Source: Symsagittifera roscoffensis (Eukaryota > Xenacoelomorpha > Acoela > Convolutidae). From it: a DNA stretch of 64,000 bases. The position numbers were made by a program, and so were the translations under genes. The DNA lies in contig NC_087071.1 of the NCBI RefSeq assembly GCF_963678635.1, forward strand, positions 21,479,194 through 21,543,193. Reading direction: 5' to 3'. Position 1 is the first letter of the stretch, and the number at the start of each line of letters is the position of its first letter. Below, one piece after another: positions 53,291 through 64,000 of the stretch. The notes under the pieces were generated by a model. The model did no database searches and was not told where the DNA came from. It was given only the letters and a program-made list of their open reading frames with translations.

Positions 53291-53719
53291 AAGAAACCGC
53301 CATCCAACGCGCCGTCCTACAGAAACGTCCCGGTATGTCTTCCTGTGCTTCAATTGGAAATAAGTTCAAGCACAGAACTGACCACTGCTCTCGTGATGTG
53401 CAATTCTTTTGTACCTACTCATGGGCCTTGGCAAGCCTCATGCAGCATTTATATTTAACTGGCCCAAAGTTATATATTCTGGTGAACGGTTTCAACTCTG
53501 GAGGCCGTCCTCCCTCAGCAGGGCGAAGTGAACATGCTTGCTGAATTCGATCATTATGAATACACACACATTTAGCATACACTTTTATCAAGGAAAAACG
53601 TTGGTTCCGAAGCCATAGAAGTTCCCATTCTGCAAGATAATTCTCCACATTTACAGCTAGTTAAACATTTTGTCCAAGATTTTTGGAAGTTTTTCAAACC
53701 TCTCAAAAAATTTAAGGAG

Positions 53720-54170
53720 GAAAACAAAAACTCCTTAGGTAGTCTGTATGCCCATTGGCTTGGTCCTCGGTGATAAATTTTTGTCGATAATTAATGTGGG
53801 AGCCACCAAATTGAAGTTTATTGTTGAAGATGTAGCACTTGCCGACCAAAAGAAGTCGTACGAGCTAGAACTGTGTTAGACAATTAAACAAGCTGATTCC
53901 CATTCCACAGCTGATAACTGTACTCAGATTGTTCTTGATTTCCACGTTTCACGATGGCAACCTTTACTTTATCGAATTTCGTCGGGTTGGAATTGAGGTT
54001 TGGCTTCATGATGATTTATAGGCTTTGTTTGTCCAATTTAAGTTTCCCAAAAAAGCGTCTAGAGAAAAATTTTAACCTGAAAAATCGAAACGCTTTGGCT
54101 ATTCCCGATGATATAGAGAAGGTTTACGCGGTCACGTTTAGTCCTCTCGCTTCAAAAAGACCTTAGGTTT
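53720..54170 (+). pseudogene. BEL/Pao A17 protease linker, degraded
   Basis: VCMPIGLVLGDKF (compare VHMPIGWVLSGPL), GATKLKFIVEDVALADQKK, QADSHSTADN and FPKKRLEKNFNLKNRNAL align with 33543-34127 of the first element. Several indels. Confidence 0.75.
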
Positions 54171-54580
54171 TGCGAGTTTTGAACAGTGCGTCCGAAGTTT
54201 ACCTCAAACCGCTTAAAAAAACTTTCTTCTTGTCGGTCCCAATCTGCTGCAAAACAGGTTATCCATTTTATTGCGCTTCCGAGATTAAATCAAAAAGCAG
54301 TATCGGCAGTCATCGAAGGTGTGTGACTGTCGGACTACTAGAAAGTAATCAGTGCTCCCTGAGTTTTCTTGTGCTTATTACTCTCTTCGCCGAACAGCCG
54401 TCGATGACCAGGATAGTTAACACAAATAGCTTACGCATTCTAATTAACTTCTACATGGATGTATACACTATTGGTTCCGTGAAAAATTAGGAAACAGCCT
54501 TGAATATAAGTCATAGTACGACTCATCTGCTTAAGTTAGGTTGGTTGAACCTTACAAAGTGATCGTATTATTCCTGATTT
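54171..54580 (+). pseudogene. BEL/Pao reverse transcriptase, degraded
   Basis: RVLNSASEVYLKPL, GLLESNQCSLSFL and INFYMDVYTIGSVKN (motif C changed from YMDD to YMDV), then ETALNIS and LLKLGWLNLTK. The region for motif A is lost or shortened. Not functional. Confidence 0.75.
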
Positions 54581-54739
54581 TTCCTTGAACTTTATTCCCA
54601 TGCAAACCAGCGTTAAAATCATTAAGGAAAATCTCACCGCTCTAAAAAAAACAGGGATTTTCCTTGCATGCTCTTGGTCTCAAATGGCACCACGTCATTG
54701 ATATGTTGATTGTGAGCAGAGAAATTAAACGCGGACTCA

Positions 54740-55420
54740 AAATTTCTGTTACACATCGGTTCTTAGTTTTGTGTCGTCTGTTTTCGACCCTATAGATCTT
54801 GTTGCTTCGCTAACTGTATACACATGGTTGCTGCTGAAAGATATCTGGCGATTGAGTGGCAAAGAGTGAGACGACCGACTGCCAAACGGTCTTTTGCAGA
54901 TTCACCAAATGGCACTCAGGTTTGCCAATTTTAGGGCAGTTCACAATCTCTTGTTGCCTTTTTTGTACTTTCTTTTGGATGAGGTTGAACTGCAAATGTT
55001 CGGGGACAACTCATTGGATGTTGTCTGTTCTCTAGCATTCTTTTGCACTCGCTTTTTCTAAATACTACCTTGGGTTCGTCTTTGGCGGAACAAAAGTAGC
55101 CCCAATGAAGATGCGTTCAATTCAGAAGTTGGAACTTTAAGCTGCGTTTTCTGCTGTTCGTTTGAAGAATGACATCAAAAAACTCTGAAATTGAGCACTT
55201 TTATATTTTTATGTCAAATGACAGCATACAGTCTTCAGTGGTTAACTCGGCAATCAAACAGCCCGTAATTGTGGCCGATCGAGTAGCTGAAACCCGGGTA
55301 GCCAATCAATGAGTCGATATGAGTTGACCAATGGTTCCATAATTTGAGCGGAGACCCAAAAAATAGAAAAGCTACTTCTTACTTCCGCAAGTAAATTAAC
55401 TGTGTCAACGGGCCTCCTTT
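54740..55420 (+). pseudogene. BEL/Pao connection and RNase H region, degraded
   Basis: VLSFVSSVFDPIDLVASLTV and LLKDIWRLSGKE (54760-54860) match the connection domain. EVELQMFGDNSLDVVCSLAF (near 54985) is the RNase H start, followed by scattered matches. Multiple stops. Confidence 0.7.
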
Positions 55421-55539
55421 TTTGAAAAAAAAATTATCATATGCTTTTCAAGCCAAAAAGGCAAGTTTATGCGAGAATTTGCCTCTATGGTCCGTTCTAG
55501 AATCTGAATGAGGGTTTAAAGGTCTCTTCAATTTTTTTG

Positions 55540-56960
55540 TTGCACTGCTGTTTTGAGTGGACTTGGGAAGAGTAAAATTCGTTCTCTACAAAAAACACTT
55601 GGCCCTAAATATGTTCAGACTCTCACCCAGTCAGTCAATAACAGACACTTCAGAACGCCAGTTAAGGCGTTGATTGATTCAGCAGAATTGTTTTTGCAAA
55701 ATAAACTTGTGCAACTTCGAAGTTAGAGTCATTTTCAGCTGAAATTAAGCAACTTGCTATTAAACATGTGAAGAAGTCGAGTCGTATAATATTTTATTCG
55801 CCTTTCATGGGACCAAAAGTTTTGTTAAATGTACCGGCATTATCCAAAGTCTCTCCGCAACCGCGTTCGAAGCCAGTCATCGAAAAAATTTGGAAAGCCG
55901 CCATTGACTGTTTCTCGGTTTTCTTCACATTAAAAATGAATATCCGTGCATCAAATACATCCGTTTAGTCAATCTTTGGCAATTTGATCTACCACGGTTG
56001 AGATCTGAACTAACATTTTTGGAAATCGAGTTCGTACGCCCACGATGTTTGACTCTCCAGTAGAGCAGTTAGTTATGCCAGCGGTCTCTCTGGAACTGCA
56101 GAGTCGACAATTTTGGACTTTTTATGTCATTTTTTTGTCAATCTTCCGAGAATTTTGTTTCAAACTCGCTTAACTACCCGCACAGTTTATGTTGAAATGG
56201 CTTCATCCATGGACACAAGTTCATGCTTGATGGCTATCGAGCGTTTCATATCTAGGTGAGGAACTTCCCCGGTAGTTTGATCAGACATTAGTTTAACAGG
56301 GTAGCAGTCAAACTTGGCGTTTTTTTCTGCAAACAAACTGGAATGCTGAAGCTCTATGGTCGCTCATTTGAAAAAGCTTTAAGTAAAATCATAAAACACT
56401 TAGTTCTCCAGATTCAAGTTGGAGCATGGAAGTGAATGGTTTTGCAGTTGTAAGCTCGTGTTTCACTTCTCAGTGTCCCAAAAATTTTGAACACTACCAT
56501 GTGCTTTTCCGAAATTTTGCGTAAGGGCCGTCCATTCACTCCCGCTTCCGACGATCCAAGTAGTCTAGAGGTTTTGACGCCGAATCATTTTCTTTTAGAT
56601 TGGCACAGTCTATTGTTTCTGTCGCTGAGGTAGAGCGACAATGTTTCTCAGTCTAAACGCTATACCCGTTCGCAGTCTTTTGTAAACGCAATTTGGCAGC
56701 GATGGTTAAGTGAGTAAGTCACGAAACTCAACGAGAAAGTTAGATGGCATGTTCATTGCGAATATACTTTGAGAAAAAGATATTTTGTGCGGTTAGAAAA
56801 ATCGACAGGTCCTAGGGGCTGCTACCCACTAGCACGTTATGTCGCTAAACTAATATAGAGAAAACGTAGCGAGGTCGGCAAACCTTGGTAACCTCTCCGA
56901 AAACTAAACCCGACCGCTCCTTAAACTTGTTCCGGCTCTTGTTACTTCAGGAACGGCGGA
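55540..56960 (+). pseudogene. BEL/Pao integrase, degraded
   Basis: Zinc-finger region pieces near 55700-56060, the core at 56150-56290 (TRTVYVEMASSMDTSSCLMA then IERFISR), matches to PLTP---DPDS and LGQHRLMF-like blocks near 56530-56640, and the terminal KLVPALVTSGTADVIATK ending at the LTR start. It parallels 30472-31700 of the first element in opposite orientation. Confidence 0.75.
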
Positions 56961-57180
56961 TGTCATTGCTACAAAGCAATAATTTGAAAGTATAGTTAAA
57001 TTTCGATACGAACTAGTATAAAAACAGTATAGTTGCTTGTCAACACAAGCTATTTGGCCTAGCGTACACATAATGTATTTGGTGAAGTTCGGCATGGGTT
57101 CGATTCACTTGAGCCGCACTTGATAGAACATAAAATAATAATATTTTATACTACTAAGCTTTTGTTCGGAATCCAGTTTC
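56961..57180 (+). repeat. Diverged BEL/Pao 3' LTR with tRNA-like boxes
   Basis: Starts TGTCATTGCTACAAAGC and shares GAAAGTATAGT, CAGTATAGTTGCTT, AAGTTCGGCATGGGTTCGAT and TTGATAGAACATAAAAT with the 30-36 kb LTRs. TGGCCTAGCGTA (57055-57066) matches box A at 10 of 12 positions, and GGTTCGATTCA begins 42 bp later (57097). The pol stop codon lies just inside the LTR as in the first element. Confidence 0.7.
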
Positions 57181-57626
57181 TGAAAATGTTAAAAGTCACA
57201 AATCATCATCATCATCATCATGCTTTCTTCTTAAGACAACTCCTCTTGTTCTCAGATCAACACATCAACGCAAGATTAAATCCACTTTTCTTGCTTGATT
57301 CGAACAATGTTGTTGCAATATTTGGAGCAGTTATTCGTGAGTTGAAAACCGAATCATATTTTTTTGTTGTAACTGGAGCAGAACAAGTCAACGTTCTTCA
57401 AAAACCGTGCCGAGATCAGATTTTAACTTAACAAACATCGAAAAGTGTTTTAAGGACAGATAAATGACAGTTTCATAGGAAAGAAAAAAAGTGGCTCGTT
57501 TGTATGTAGTTGGATACAAGTTGGTAGTAATTGACGCCCACATTTCAGCACAAAAAAGAGAAAAAGGTGTCAAAAAAGACGTGGCAGTTCATTGATATAA
57601 GGTATTCGTTTTTCTACCCCCCTTGT
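57181..57626. other. Unassigned sequence
   Basis: No gene supported. A (CAT)n microsatellite lies at 57203-57221. Confidence 0.5.
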
Positions 57627-58200
57627 TGTACTAAGGTTGGGATCTGAACTAAGATGCATAGAAACGGAGTGCGTATGCTGCAGAAAGATAAAAGCCAAAT
57701 CAGTTATGCACACGATGTCTGACTCTCAAATAGAGCGGTGAGTTACGCCAGTGGTCTCTCTCGAACTCTAGAGTCGACTATTTCGGACTGTATTAAGTAA
57801 TCATTTGTCGATCTTCCGAGAAACTTTTGTTTACTTGCTTTACGACCCGCGCAGTTCATGTAGAATTTGCTTCATCCATTAATCCATGGACACAAGTTCA
57901 CTCCTGATAGCTACCGAGCGTTTCATGTTTAAGCCAGGAACGTCCCCGGTAGTTTGATAGGACAATGGTTAACAATAGTGGAAGCCAAAAATAACTTCTT
58001 CTCTGCATCCAAAATTGTAATGCTGAAGTTTGTTGTCGCTCATTTGCAAAGACATTAAGTGAAATTATAAAAGACTAGTGCTGCACATCAAGTTGGAGCA
58101 AAGGAAGGAAAGTTTTGCAGTTGTAAGCCCATGTTTTACTCATACTCAGCGTCGAAAAAGATGACTGACGAAATTTTGAACACTACCAAGTGCTACAAAA
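57627..58200 (+). pseudogene. BEL/Pao integrase fragment, second copy
   Basis: Resembles 55980-56500: GGTTGGGATCTGAACTAA, ATGTCTGACTCTC, CCATGGACACAAGTTCACTC, and CTACCGAGCGTTTCATG. Encodes decayed LTTRAVHVEFASS and MDTSS-type integrase core with stops. Confidence 0.65.
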
Positions 58201-58239
58201 AGAAATATGGCGTCCGAATATGTTCTTAATTTGTTCAGA

Positions 58240-58710
58240 TAGGCATTAAAATATTTTCAGATAGGTCTTAAGATAAAGTATAACTTTAAACTTTTAAGTT
58301 TTTCAGTATCATGCTAAGAGAATGGTAAAAAAATTGAGCAAAAATCTCAAGTTTTTGAATAAACAAATTTTGTTTCTGAAAAAATTTACTGGGCGCGTTG
58401 TCTTTTTCTTAAAAGTCAATGTTGTTTTACGTGTAGAAAGAAGGTATAATAATATGTTTTTTGATATATTGTTAATCAGTGGTAATTTTTTGTGTAAAAC
58501 TTTTTGCGTAAAAAATCAATTTGTTTTGTAAAATTCTCAAAACATAGTAAAATTCTATCTAATTTGAGTTTTGTCGTGATTTATATGATGATAGCTGAAA
58601 TTATGCTAGTACCTTTATGAAACGTAGCTGAAGTTTGCAAAGACTCAAAAAATTTGTCAAATTAGTTACATTTATAAAATCTTACGTACAATTCATTCAA
58701 ACTAGACTCA
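58240..58710 (+). repeat. Dispersed ~450-bp repeat (second copy 61480-61950)
   Basis: ATCATGCTAAGAGAATGGTA, ACGTGTAGAA, GTTTTTTGATATAT, TTGATTTATATGAT and TCAAACTAGACTCATT occur in the same order in both copies. Non-coding, AT-rich, about 75-80 percent alike by eye. Confidence 0.75.
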
Positions 58711-59560
58711 TTTGGCCTTTGTCCGATAACAGACTTTTCAAAACACCAGACAAGGCGGCCATAATTGATCCAGCAGAACTGTCCTTGCAAAACATTATTG
58801 CAATTTCACAGCTAAAAACTTTCTCAGCTGAAATTAAGCAATTCGCTACTGAAAAAGTTGACTCGTATATCATCGTATTTGACTGTTTTGGGACCAAACG
58901 GTTTGTTAAATGTACCGTTCTTAAGAACGAACATCAATGCATTGACTACATCCCTTCAGTCAATCTTCAGAAATTTGTTGTGATACGGTTGAGATCTGAA
59001 TTAACATCTATTGAAAAGGAGTACTTATGCTGCAGAAAGCGAAAAGAAAAATCGGTTACGCCCACGATATCTGACTCTACACTAGCGCGCTTAGTTACGC
59101 CCCGGTCTCCCTCGAACCGCAGAGTTGACTCTTTCTGAATGTATTTTGTAATCATTTGTCAGTCTTCCGAGAAACTCTTTTTTACTTGCTTAACGACCCG
59201 CGCAGTTCACGTAGAATTTGCTTCATCCATGGACACAAGTTCACTCTTGATGGCTACCGAGCGTTTCATATTTAAGCCAGGAACGTCCCCGGTAGTTTGA
59301 TAGGACAATGGTTAACAATAGTGGAAGCCAAAAATAACTTCTTCTCTGCATCCAAAATTGTAATGCTGAAGCTCCATTGTCGCTAATTTGCAAAGCCGTT
59401 AAGTGAAATTATAAAACACTAGTGCTCCACATCAAGTTGGAGCAAGTGAAGGAAAGGTTTGCAGTTGTAAGCTCGTGTAAGCTCAGCGTCGAGAAAGATG
59501 ACTAACGAAGTTTTGAACACTCGCCATGTGTATAAAGAAACATGGCAGTTTTTTGGTCTA
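58635..59560 (+). pseudogene. BEL/Pao integrase fragment, third copy
   Basis: The best-preserved fragment: an open frame (58635-59138) with KTPDKAAIIDPAELSLQN, LKTFSAEIKQFATEK, HQCIDYIPSVNLQKFVVIRL and YLCCRKRKEKSVTPTISDS, i.e. the domain before integrase and the zinc finger. About 70 residues present in the 31-32 kb element are missing. It continues with stops through FFTCLTTRAVHVEFASSMDT and ERFIFKPGTSPV to about 59560. Confidence 0.75.
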
Positions 59561-59579
59561 AGGTATTGTTTGCTTTACA

Positions 59580-60500
59580 ACCCCCCCAACCCCGCCTTGC
59601 TCCGCCGCACAGAGCTAACTTGGATTTTTGTCAGTTTTATTGAATTTCCGACATAAAAAAAATCCATAATATCAATTACAGATGAAAAATTCAATCCACG
59701 AAATCGGTTAAATTGCAATTATAATGTATTATTTTTTGAAAAAATAATCCATCAGAGTCTATCAAAGAAAAATTTTGTTCATTGTTTTTGGACCTGATTT
59801 TGACTGTTTTTTTTTTCAAATTGAACCATTATGATTTTTTTTTTAAAATAATATCCATTATAGTCCATTCAAATTGAATGTAACCCATTTTTTAAATCAA
59901 TTTTGACAAAAACTCCAAAAGTTGTTATTTCTGCAAACTACTTGCAAAAAATTGCAAGAGTATCTACCCAATATTACTAAATGTGTGGGTAAATGTCAAA
60001 TTCGATGAAATTCTGTTCAATCTCCCTCCCCCAAAGTTCAAATTTGGAGGAGTTGCGGGGTGTAAACTGTGGGTGGGCTGGTGAGGGGGTAAACAGGAGT
60101 AAAGCGATGGCTCGGTCGTTTCGCTCGGGTAGATGATCGCAAATTTTTATTTTTCTGAACCAAACTGAAAATGGTCGGTACAAACAGTCTCAAAAAACGG
60201 AAATAGGTAAAACGTTTAAAAAAGCTTTGAAAAAGATGAGAAAAATGTAAAAATAAATTGAAATGCTTAAGTAGCAACTGCACTAATTAAGAGATGAGAT
60301 AAATTCAAAACAAGTTTGTAAGTTTTGTCAATAAATTCTCAAAAAAAATTCATTATAATTGTAAATAGTCGTTTATAAGGGATCAATTTGACTTTAAAAA
60401 AATTTAGATTTTAATTCATTTTATTTAATTATGATAGATTAGTTCTCATTTCATAGATACTGACAATATGAGTCAAGTATAACCCACAGGCTCTCGGTGC
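59580..60500. repeat. Degraded relative of the 41.2-42.2 kb composite repeat
   Basis: Carries decayed ATTATAATG / AATAATCCAT units (59705-59890), G-rich GGGTAAAC-type pieces (60050-60100), and ends in GGCTCTCGGTGCGGG (60490). No gene. Confidence 0.5.
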
Positions 60501-61150
60501 GGGCCAATTTTTTTATTTCAAATAAAAAACCTAAAATACTTCGTGATTATGCAATGAAAGTGTGCGTGGTGCTCAAAATAAAGATCTGGAACACATTTTG
60601 TCATTACATCAATGCCAAAAGCTACGTGTTTGGCCATAATAGATTGTAAAATACAGTGAAAAGGGAAAATAGTGTGCTTTTATTACTGTAAAATTTTGAA
60701 AATCGTTTGTGTGCGTTTTGTGTAAGTGTGGGCTCCTACTGCCACTCAACTTCTTCGCTGCTCTCACATACTTTTTGACACGAATAAAGTTTTGTTAGAC
60801 TATAGTTTTGGTCTGCCCTATCAAAAACAAAGTTCTTCTAAAAAAAGAGTCATTTGCGGAATTTTTCTAAACAATTTATTTTTCTTCATTTCAGTTTGGA
60901 ACGATTATGATAGAGCGGGAACACTCGCTTTGCACAAAAACTTCACGTTTTAGAAGCATATATAAAATTGGATTCGGACTGAATCATCAATCGGTCGTTG
61001 CATTATGCAACCAAACTGTGTATTTCGTAAATTGGAAGCAAAATCTGCACCAATGATGCTCTCTTTGATTCATATAATTTTTTTTGATCGTTCTGACAAA
61101 ATATAAGATGTTCCAAGACTTGTGTCGATAGTTTATGTTGGAGCAACTCA
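60501..61150. other. Unassigned sequence with a possible splice acceptor
   Basis: TTTTTCTTCATTTCAG ends near 60894, and a 50-codon frame without recognisable motif follows to about 61047. Support for a real exon is weak. Nothing else is seen. Confidence 0.3.
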
Positions 61151-61154
61151 GCCT

Positions 61155-61530
61155 GGGCATGTATTAAGATAGGGGATAGACTATCCTGTCTCCACCCTTT
61201 GTATCAGGATAGTGAATAGGTTTCCCCATGTTTTAAGATAGGTTATAGGTACCAGGGTTTTAGATAGTAAGTTTAAGATGGCTAGTTTCATAAAACTTTT
61301 GGCCCCTTTTTTATCTATACATCAATGTTTAGGATTCTAAACACAAAGACCTTGTGTATTATGTTTTCACGGTGTATTAGGATAGGCTATAGGTTTAAGA
61401 GTTTGAGATGCTAAGATGGTAAAATTCAAAAAATTTCAATAAAAAAGACGTCCGATTTTGTTATGTACTAAGATAGATTTTCTATGTAATCAGATAGGTA
61501 TTAGAATTTCTATCTTTTAATATAAGGTAT
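61155..61530 (+). repeat. Degenerate AGGATAGGTTATAGG-type repeats
   Basis: About eight variants of TTAAGATAGG-TATAGG recur at 30-80 bp intervals and run into the dispersed repeat at 61480. Non-coding. Confidence 0.65.
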
Positions 61531-61950
61531 AAATTTTAAAATTTTATAATGTTTTAGGATCATGCTAAGAGAATGGTAAGAAAAACGTGCAAGAAGCTCA
61601 AATTTTTGAAAAATTTTTATTTTTCTGGAAACAGTTTTTGCGCGTTTTATCTAATTCTTGAAAACCATTGATGTTTAACGTGTAGAATGAAGCTATACTA
61701 GTGTGTTTTTTGATATATGGTGTGTCAATGGAATTTTTCTGCGTAAAAATTGATTTTTTTTCTCTAAAACCCTTAAAACTTGATAAGGTTCTAACTAATT
61801 TGATTTTTGTCTTGATTTATATGATAGATGAAATTATGGTCGTACCTTTCTGAAATGCAGCTGAAATTTGCTAATACCCAAAAGTTGTCAACATAGATTT
61901 AATTTTAAAAAATTACGTACAAACCATTCAAACTAGACTCATTCAAGTTG
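61480..61950 (+). repeat. Dispersed ~450-bp repeat, second copy
   Basis: Matches 58240-58710 on the same strand (see that entry). Ends at CAAACTAGACTCATTC. Confidence 0.75.
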
Positions 61951-62819
61951 GTATTTGCCCAAATTTTATCTTTCTAACAAATTAATTAATAATTGACTAA
62001 CTTTTGATCCACTTACTACTCGATCGGAAACATCAAATCCGGAAATTAGTTTTAGCTGTATTTTTCGGAATTTTTTTGAAAGTTTTCGTGATTTGATTCA
62101 AATTTGTATTTTTGTCAAAGGTTGACTCAAAATTAATGGAAAAAGTCAAATCTAAATCTCATCCAGCTAAAAATATTTTAATCAAATCAGTAAATTTCCA
62201 AGAATTGTCCAGTTTTTTGCTAAATTACTATAACTTTAATTTTCATCAAAATTGTCTTCCTGCTGTAAATAGAGAAAAGTTTGGAAAAAGTTTCAAAACA
62301 AGTTAATGTAAGTAAACAAAGTCAGAAGCATCACCATTAAAATTTGTACTAAGAATCATATAAACAAAACAAAAACACAGATTTAAGTTTGAAGATTGCA
62401 TAGGGGAGCCTGTCATTAAGTTCATGACTTGATTGAATTTCTGGTTTAACTGATGGTAAAAAATGCTGTATTCAAAGAAAGGGAAAACGAGAGAATCTGC
62501 AAAGTATAACAGATTTTTTTGCTGCATTTTACAGTCCATTTTATACCCAAACTAAAATTTTCATTTTGATGTCAAAGCGTTTGAGAACTGAACATCGAGT
62601 GAAACTGAGCCGTTAGTATGTTCTGGGGCAGGAAATCATGAGTAGCCTGCTGTGTGCTCGTGAGATCGAAACACGTAACAAAATGCTGCTCGAAGTGATC
62701 CAGAGTGATTCCACGCCCACAGTGCAACAAACCAAGAGCTAAAAATTACTCAAAAAATGCTATTATTAAGCTAATTTCAAATGATTTCATGGACGCGAAA
62801 AAGGAATTTTGCGCTGCCC
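61951..62819. other. Unassigned AT-rich sequence
   Basis: No gene supported on either strand. The open frames at 62112-62306 and 62303-62539 (minus) lack recognisable motifs. Confidence 0.5.
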
Positions 62820-63170
62820 CACTACTGAAAAAAGGGATGTTTTTTTTGCTGTGCAGTCTGAAAATACCTCCATAAGAAATGAAAAACTGACCACAGAGTT
62901 CGACTCCCCAATCTTCTGATTCGAAGTGAGACGACATATCCATTAGACCATGCAACCGCTGGAAGTTTACCCGAATGTGAATGTTTAAAATGCTCTGGAT
63001 GCCAGAGTTTTACTGCTTAGATAAGCAAAGTTTTGAGAAAAATTAATTTGCCCAGAAATTCCTTGCTGTCAATTCGTCAGACCATGTTGCCAGTAGAAAA
63101 TTTCGGAATGTGTAGATTCAAATTACTCTCGATTCCAGTGTTTTATTGCAGTCAATTAAGATGTTTTTAT
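62820..63170 (-). repeat. tRNA-derived SINE-like sequence with a second partial copy
   Basis: 62820-63020 contains a tRNA-Arg-like head (62887-62957, minus) and flanking sequence. TTAGACCATG, GTGAATGTTTAAAATG-like and CCAGAGTTTTACTGC pieces recur at 63075-63165 without the anticodon part. Two related copies side by side suggest a SINE family rather than a tRNA gene. Confidence 0.5.
62887..62957 (-). tRNA. tRNA-Arg(TCG)-like pseudogene or SINE head
   Basis: Minus strand reads GGTTGCA, TGGTCTAATGGATATG (box A and D arm), TCTCA-CTTCGAA-TCAGA (anticodon arm, anticodon TCG, one stem mismatch) and GATT, then GGGGAGTCGAACTCT (T arm, degraded). Layout and box A match tRNA-Arg. The acceptor arms do not pair, so it is not a working tRNA. 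Confidence 0.6.
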
Positions 63171-64000
63171 CTGCTGTACATAGTTTGAAAGTACGTGATC
63201 AAGAAAATAAAATTCGAGCACAGCGGGATTTCGACCTTGAGTGCCTTCTTTTCTTTAGCTTAAAAATCACAGATACTACAATTACACATCATAATGGATT
63301 GAAAATTTTATGATTTTGAATTTTGCAGAGGTCCAACGACAGAATAATTGCGAAAACTTTTTGGTTCCAAGAAAAGTTCGTGGGAATATTTAGGAAAAAT
63401 GCATAGGGGTGTATAAGTCTCTATTGGACTATTTTCTGTTTTTTTTTTAAATTATTCAGCTTATTTTCAGCTAGAGAAACCCGTTTTGTAGTTTAGAAAG
63501 GGTTATTTTGCAATAAGTTGCGAAAAGCACATTTCTCAAAATTTGTTTTGCAAAAATTGTGTAATTAATGAAATTTCCTAGCAGTTGTAAAAATTTGGTT
63601 TTCTTTACTCAAACCAAACCACGACGGAAAAAATACTTAATAAGAAAAAAAACAAAGCAATCTAGAATTGGTGTTGGAGTGGTCCTATTTGAAATTATTC
63701 TGTGCCTTGTTTTTGGTTTATCAGCACATTTATTTCTTTTATGGGTGTTTTACCTGAACTAAACGTCTTTTTGCGCACCGAATAATGTCGGGTTTTTGAT
63801 TAAAACATTAGATTTCGCCCACAACCAGCTTGAACATTCCTGAGTAAATACAGAATAAAAATCACCAGCTTGTGCAGTTGTAGTTTGAGCAGTTCCTGAG
63901 CATAAACAGAATAAACGCTGAAGTTTTTAGGAGCGCTAAACTGAAATAGACTTGCGATAACAAAATGGACCAGAAGTCAACCTATATGCCAGGTTCCAAA
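63171..64000. other. Unassigned AT-rich sequence
   Basis: No gene supported. A 64-codon frame (63568-63762) has a hydrophobic C-terminal half but no other sign of being real. Confidence 0.5.

Larger units (their letters stand above)
52280..57180 (+). mobile_element. Second BEL/Pao element, heavily degraded
   Basis: Gag, zinc knuckle, A17 protease, RT, RNase H, integrase and the DUF5641-like tail appear in order on the plus strand, each broken by many stops and shifts. They are followed by a 3' LTR at 56961. The proteins resemble those of the 30-36 kb element (for example YMD-YTIGSVKN against YMDDYLGSVKN). No 5' LTR was identified. Much older than the first copy. Confidence 0.8.

Noticed and set aside
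60895-61047. Possible terminal exon after TTTTTCTTCATTTCAG
   Set aside because: Only an acceptor-like sequence and a 50-codon frame without motif; no upstream exon found.
63568-63762. 64-codon frame with a hydrophobic segment
   Set aside because: AT-rich sequence easily gives hydrophobic frames; no signal peptide, partner or repeat support.

Overview
This window looks like AT-rich nuclear DNA from an invertebrate animal. The mix of element types (BEL/Pao, Ty3/Gypsy, Polinton-type DNA polymerase B, hAT-like MITEs, a MULE-like transposase and an RT with a C-terminal nuclease-like domain) fits an arthropod, possibly a crustacean, but no sequence here fixes the species. It is almost entirely transposable-element and repeat DNA. 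I see no complete host gene. The one plausible host element is a single exon with a signal peptide and consensus splice sites at 38680-38827 (minus strand).

Layout. 1-867: a diverged LTR. 941-3231 (minus): a broken retrotransposon RT with a C-terminal zinc-finger/nuclease-like domain. 4565-12020 (plus): a decayed Polinton/Maverick DNA polymerase B, scrambled by an internal fold-back and a tandem duplication of its 3' half, then a 355-bp tandem duplication. 14145-24960: an LTR retroelement of about 10.8 kb with gag and protease remnants, a very long leader and no RT, RNase H or integrase. It contains two overlapping head-to-tail duplications and sits inside a degenerate minisatellite (13920-14144 and 24961-26960) that also holds a 270-bp-arm palindrome. 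27304-27869 (minus): a MULE-like transposase remnant. 30081-35893 (minus): a BEL/Pao element with an exact 5-bp target duplication and frameshifted pol. Its LTRs carry a tRNA-like box A/box B pair. 36.5-42.5 kb: a cluster of hAT-like MITEs, several with 8-bp target duplications and some nested, plus C/G-tract and AT arrays. 42929-49120 (plus): a young, nearly intact Ty3/Gypsy element. 51-59.6 kb (plus): a second, much older BEL/Pao relative, with two further copies of its integrase region downstream. 61-64 kb: repeats and a tRNA-Arg-derived SINE-like sequence (minus).

How the parts relate. The Gypsy element has all pol catalytic residues, and its two LTRs differ by very few bases. Its only obvious defects are one stop codon before the pol C-terminal extension and an unclear gag-pol junction. 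All other coding remnants carry stops, frameshifts or altered catalytic residues. The most unusual signals are the tRNA-like internal promoter boxes kept with 42-bp spacing in two diverged BEL/Pao LTRs, the overlapping duplications in the 14-25 kb element, and the cluster of target-duplication-validated MITEs. All calls come from reading the sequence. No database search was run, so family names rest on recognised motifs and identities are estimates by eye.
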